64,000 nt of DNA, taken from Calliopsis andreniformis (taxonomy: Eukaryota > Arthropoda > Insecta > Hymenoptera > Andrenidae). Under the pieces are notes generated by a model. It worked only from the letters and a program-made list of their open reading frames with translations. It was not told where the DNA came from and searched no databases. Below, piece by piece: positions 62,108-64,000 of this stretch (position 1 is the stretch's first letter; each line of letters opens with the position of its first letter). The position numbers and the translations under genes were made by a program. The stretch lies in contig NW_027480423.1 of assembly GCF_051401765.1 (NCBI RefSeq), positions 13,640,001-13,704,000 of the forward strand, given 5' to 3'.

Positions 62108-64000
62108 CTACGTTCCGGGCAACCTAGGCTTCACTCTAGGGCGTTGCTCCACCACATCGAATAGTTAGGGCCTAAGAAGTGAACGCCAGCAGCATAAAAT
62201 ACAATATAAATACAACAGTTCTTCCATCATATAAAACGAATAATTGCAACCAGTATGAAGGTTATGGTCATTTCTACGTTCCGGGCAACCCGGGCTTCAC
62301 TCTAGCGCGTTGCTCCACCAGATCGAATAGTTAGTGCCTTAGAGGTCAACGCCAGAAGCATAAAATACAATAAAAATACAACAGTTTTTCCATCATATAA
62401 AACGAATAATTGCAACCAGTATGAAAGCTATGGTCATTTCTACTTTACGGGCAACCTAGGCTACACCCTAGAGCGTTGCTCCAACAGATTGAATAGTTAG
62501 GTCCTTAGAAGTCAACGCCCGAAGCACAAAATGCAAAAAAAATACAACAGTGTTTCCACCATATAACAGGAATAATTGCAACCAGATTGAAAGTGATGGC
62601 CCATTCTACGTTCCGGGCAACCTAGGCTTCACTCAATTGCGTCGCTCCACCAGATCGAATAGTTAGGGCCTTAGAAGTCAACGCCAGAAGCATAAAATAC
62701 AATATAAATGCAACAGTTTTTCCATCGTATAAAACGAATAATTGCAACCAGTATGAGACTTATGGTCATTTCTACATTCCGAGCAACCTAGGCTTCACCC
62801 TAGGGCGTTGGTCCAACAGATTGAATATTTAGGGCCTTAGAAGTCAACGCCCGAAGCATAAAATACAATATAAATACAACAGTTTTTCCATCGTATAAAA
62901 CGAATAATTGCAACCAGTATGAAAGTTATTGTAATTTCTACTTTCCGGGCAACCTAGGCATCACCCTAGGGCGGCGCTCCAACAGATCGAATAGTTATGG
63001 CTTTAGAAGTAAACGGCCGAAGCATAAAATACAAAATAAATAGAACTGTTTTTCCATCGTATAAAACGAATAATTGCTACCGGTGTGAAAGTTATGGTCA
63101 TTTCTACGTTCCGGGCAACCTAGGCTTCACCATAGTGCGTTGTTCCACCAGATGGAAGAGTTAGGGCATAAGAAGTCAACGCCAGAAGCATAAAATACGA
63201 TTTAAGTAATACAGTTTTTCCATCGTATGGAACGAGTAATTGCAAACATTGCGAAAGTAATGGTCATTTCTACGTTCCGGGCTACCTAGCCGTCACTCTA
63301 GTGCGTTGCTCCACCACATCTAATAGCTACGGCCTTAGACGTCAACGACAGAAACATTAAATACAATAAAGATGCAACAGCTTTTCCATCGTATAAAACG
63401 AATAATTGCAACCAGTGTGAAAGTTATTGTCATTTCTACTTTCCGGGAAACCTAGGCTTCACTCTAGGGCGTTGCTCCACCAGATCGAATATTTAGTGCC
63501 TAAGAAGTCAACGCCAGAAGCATAAAATACAATATAACTACAACAGTTTTTACATCGTATAAAACGAATAATTGCTACAAGTATGGAAGTGATGGTCATT
63601 TCTACGTTCCGGGCAACCTAGGCCTCACTCTATGACGTTGTTCCACCAGATTGAATAGTTAGGCCCTAAGAAATCAACGCCAGAAGCATAAAATACAATA
63701 TAAATATAACAGTGTTTCCATCGTATAAAACGAATAATTTCAACCAGTGTGAATGTTATGGTCATTTCTACATTCCGCGCAACCTAGACTTCACCCCAGG
63801 GCGTTGTTCCACCAGGTCGAATAGTTAGGGCCTAAGAAGTGAACGCCAGCAGCACAAAATACAATATAAATACAACAGTTCTTCCATCATATAAAACGAA
63901 TAATTGCAACCAGTATGAAAGTTATGGTCATTTCTACGTTCCGGGCAACCTAGGCTTCACTCTGTGGCGTTCTTCCACCACATCGAATAGCTACGGCCTC
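62108..64000 (+). repeat. Right edge: chimera of zone L and zone K pieces
   Basis: About 62,720-63,183 matches 57,400-57,865 (offset about 5312, 32 monomers; shared AACGGCCGAAG and AATATTTAGGG). From about 63,150 to the last base the sequence matches 54,850-55,702 (offset 8300-8299, 50 monomers), including GATTTAAGTAATACAG and, at the very end, TCTGTGGCGTTCTTCC. The satellite continues past the window. Confidence 0.8.

Larger units (their letters stand above)
1..64000 (+). repeat. Tandem satellite DNA array, ~166-bp monomer, about 385 head-to-tail copies
   Basis: The motif ACAACAG followed by a T-run recurs every 166 bp (for example at 163 and 329), and the same landmarks follow in the same order in every unit: TATAAAA, GTGTGAAAG, CCTAGG, GGCGTTG, CCACCAGATCGAATAG and CAACGCC. 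All copies read in the + direction; I saw no inversion, transposon or unique spacer. Individual units run from 163 to 168 bp through small indels. Consensus GC is about 42%, with an AT-rich segment (150-166 and 1-60) and a GC-richer segment (61-149). Monomer length close to a nucleosome plus linker, together with higher-order repeats, is typical of centromeric or pericentromeric satellites; the centromeric role here is inference. I do not recognise the family. The array is cut by both window edges. No protein-coding gene is supported anywhere in it. Confidence 0.98.

Noticed and set aside
1..64000. CRISPR array or other prokaryotic repeat-spacer locus
   Set aside because: The whole 166-bp unit is conserved. 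There are no short constant repeats separated by unique spacers and no cas genes.

Overview
The window is one uninterrupted block of tandem satellite DNA. A monomer of about 166 bp is repeated head to tail from the first base to the last, roughly 385 times, always in the same orientation. I found no protein-coding gene, tRNA, rRNA, transposon, inverted segment or non-satellite spacer. This points to eukaryotic constitutive heterochromatin, most likely centromeric or pericentromeric. The 166-bp length fits one nucleosome plus linker. I do not recognise the family and cannot name the species; a plant or an invertebrate would both fit.

Working consensus, with position 1 at ACAACAG: AT-rich segment 1-60 (T-run 8-12, TATAAAA 19-25, AATAATTGCAACC 28-40, GTGTGAAAG 42-50); GC-richer segment 61-149 (TTCTACGTTCCGGG 61-74, a dyad built from two CCTAGG-like hexamers at 78-83 and 90-95, GGCGTTG 95-101, CCACCAGATCGAATAG 104-119, TTAGGGCC 120-127, CAACGCC 136-142); then AT-rich 150-166 ending in ATATAAAT. 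Consensus GC is about 42%. All short open frames are by-products of the monomer. Because 166 is not a multiple of 3, a reading frame changes phase at each monomer boundary. The recurring frames of about 73 codons open mainly where a G-to-C variant at monomer position 123 turns a TAG into TAC.

Above the monomer level the array is a patchwork of higher-order repeats (HORs), recognised because variant monomers recur in the same order at offsets close to whole multiples of 166. Zone A (1-8.32 kb) is a 29-monomer unit (offset about 4.81 kb). 8.3-12.0 kb is a mosaic of A pieces. Zone B (12.05-19.16 kb) is a 17-monomer unit (2820 bp) preceded by a shorter relative. Zone C (19.2-22.7 kb) has 8-mer and 6-mer repeats (1327 and 996 bp). 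Zone D (22.74-30.70 kb) is two almost identical 24-monomer units of 3981 bp. Zone E (31.0-32.3 kb) is two 4-monomer units of 663 bp. 32.3-36.3 kb holds displaced D-like pieces and a monomer duplication. 36.3-38.9 kb returns to A-type monomers. Zone K (about 39-55.5 kb) contains two copies of a roughly 41- to 43-monomer unit, whose length difference is explained by one 331-bp dimer. Zone L (57.13-62.11 kb) is two 2490-bp units (exactly 15 monomers). The right edge (62.1-64.0 kb) re-uses L and K pieces and is still satellite at the last base.

The main biological interest is the recent, nested, in-register amplification and the conserved dyad inside every monomer. No multi-gene system is present. 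Boundaries were read by eye and are generally good to within tens of bases.
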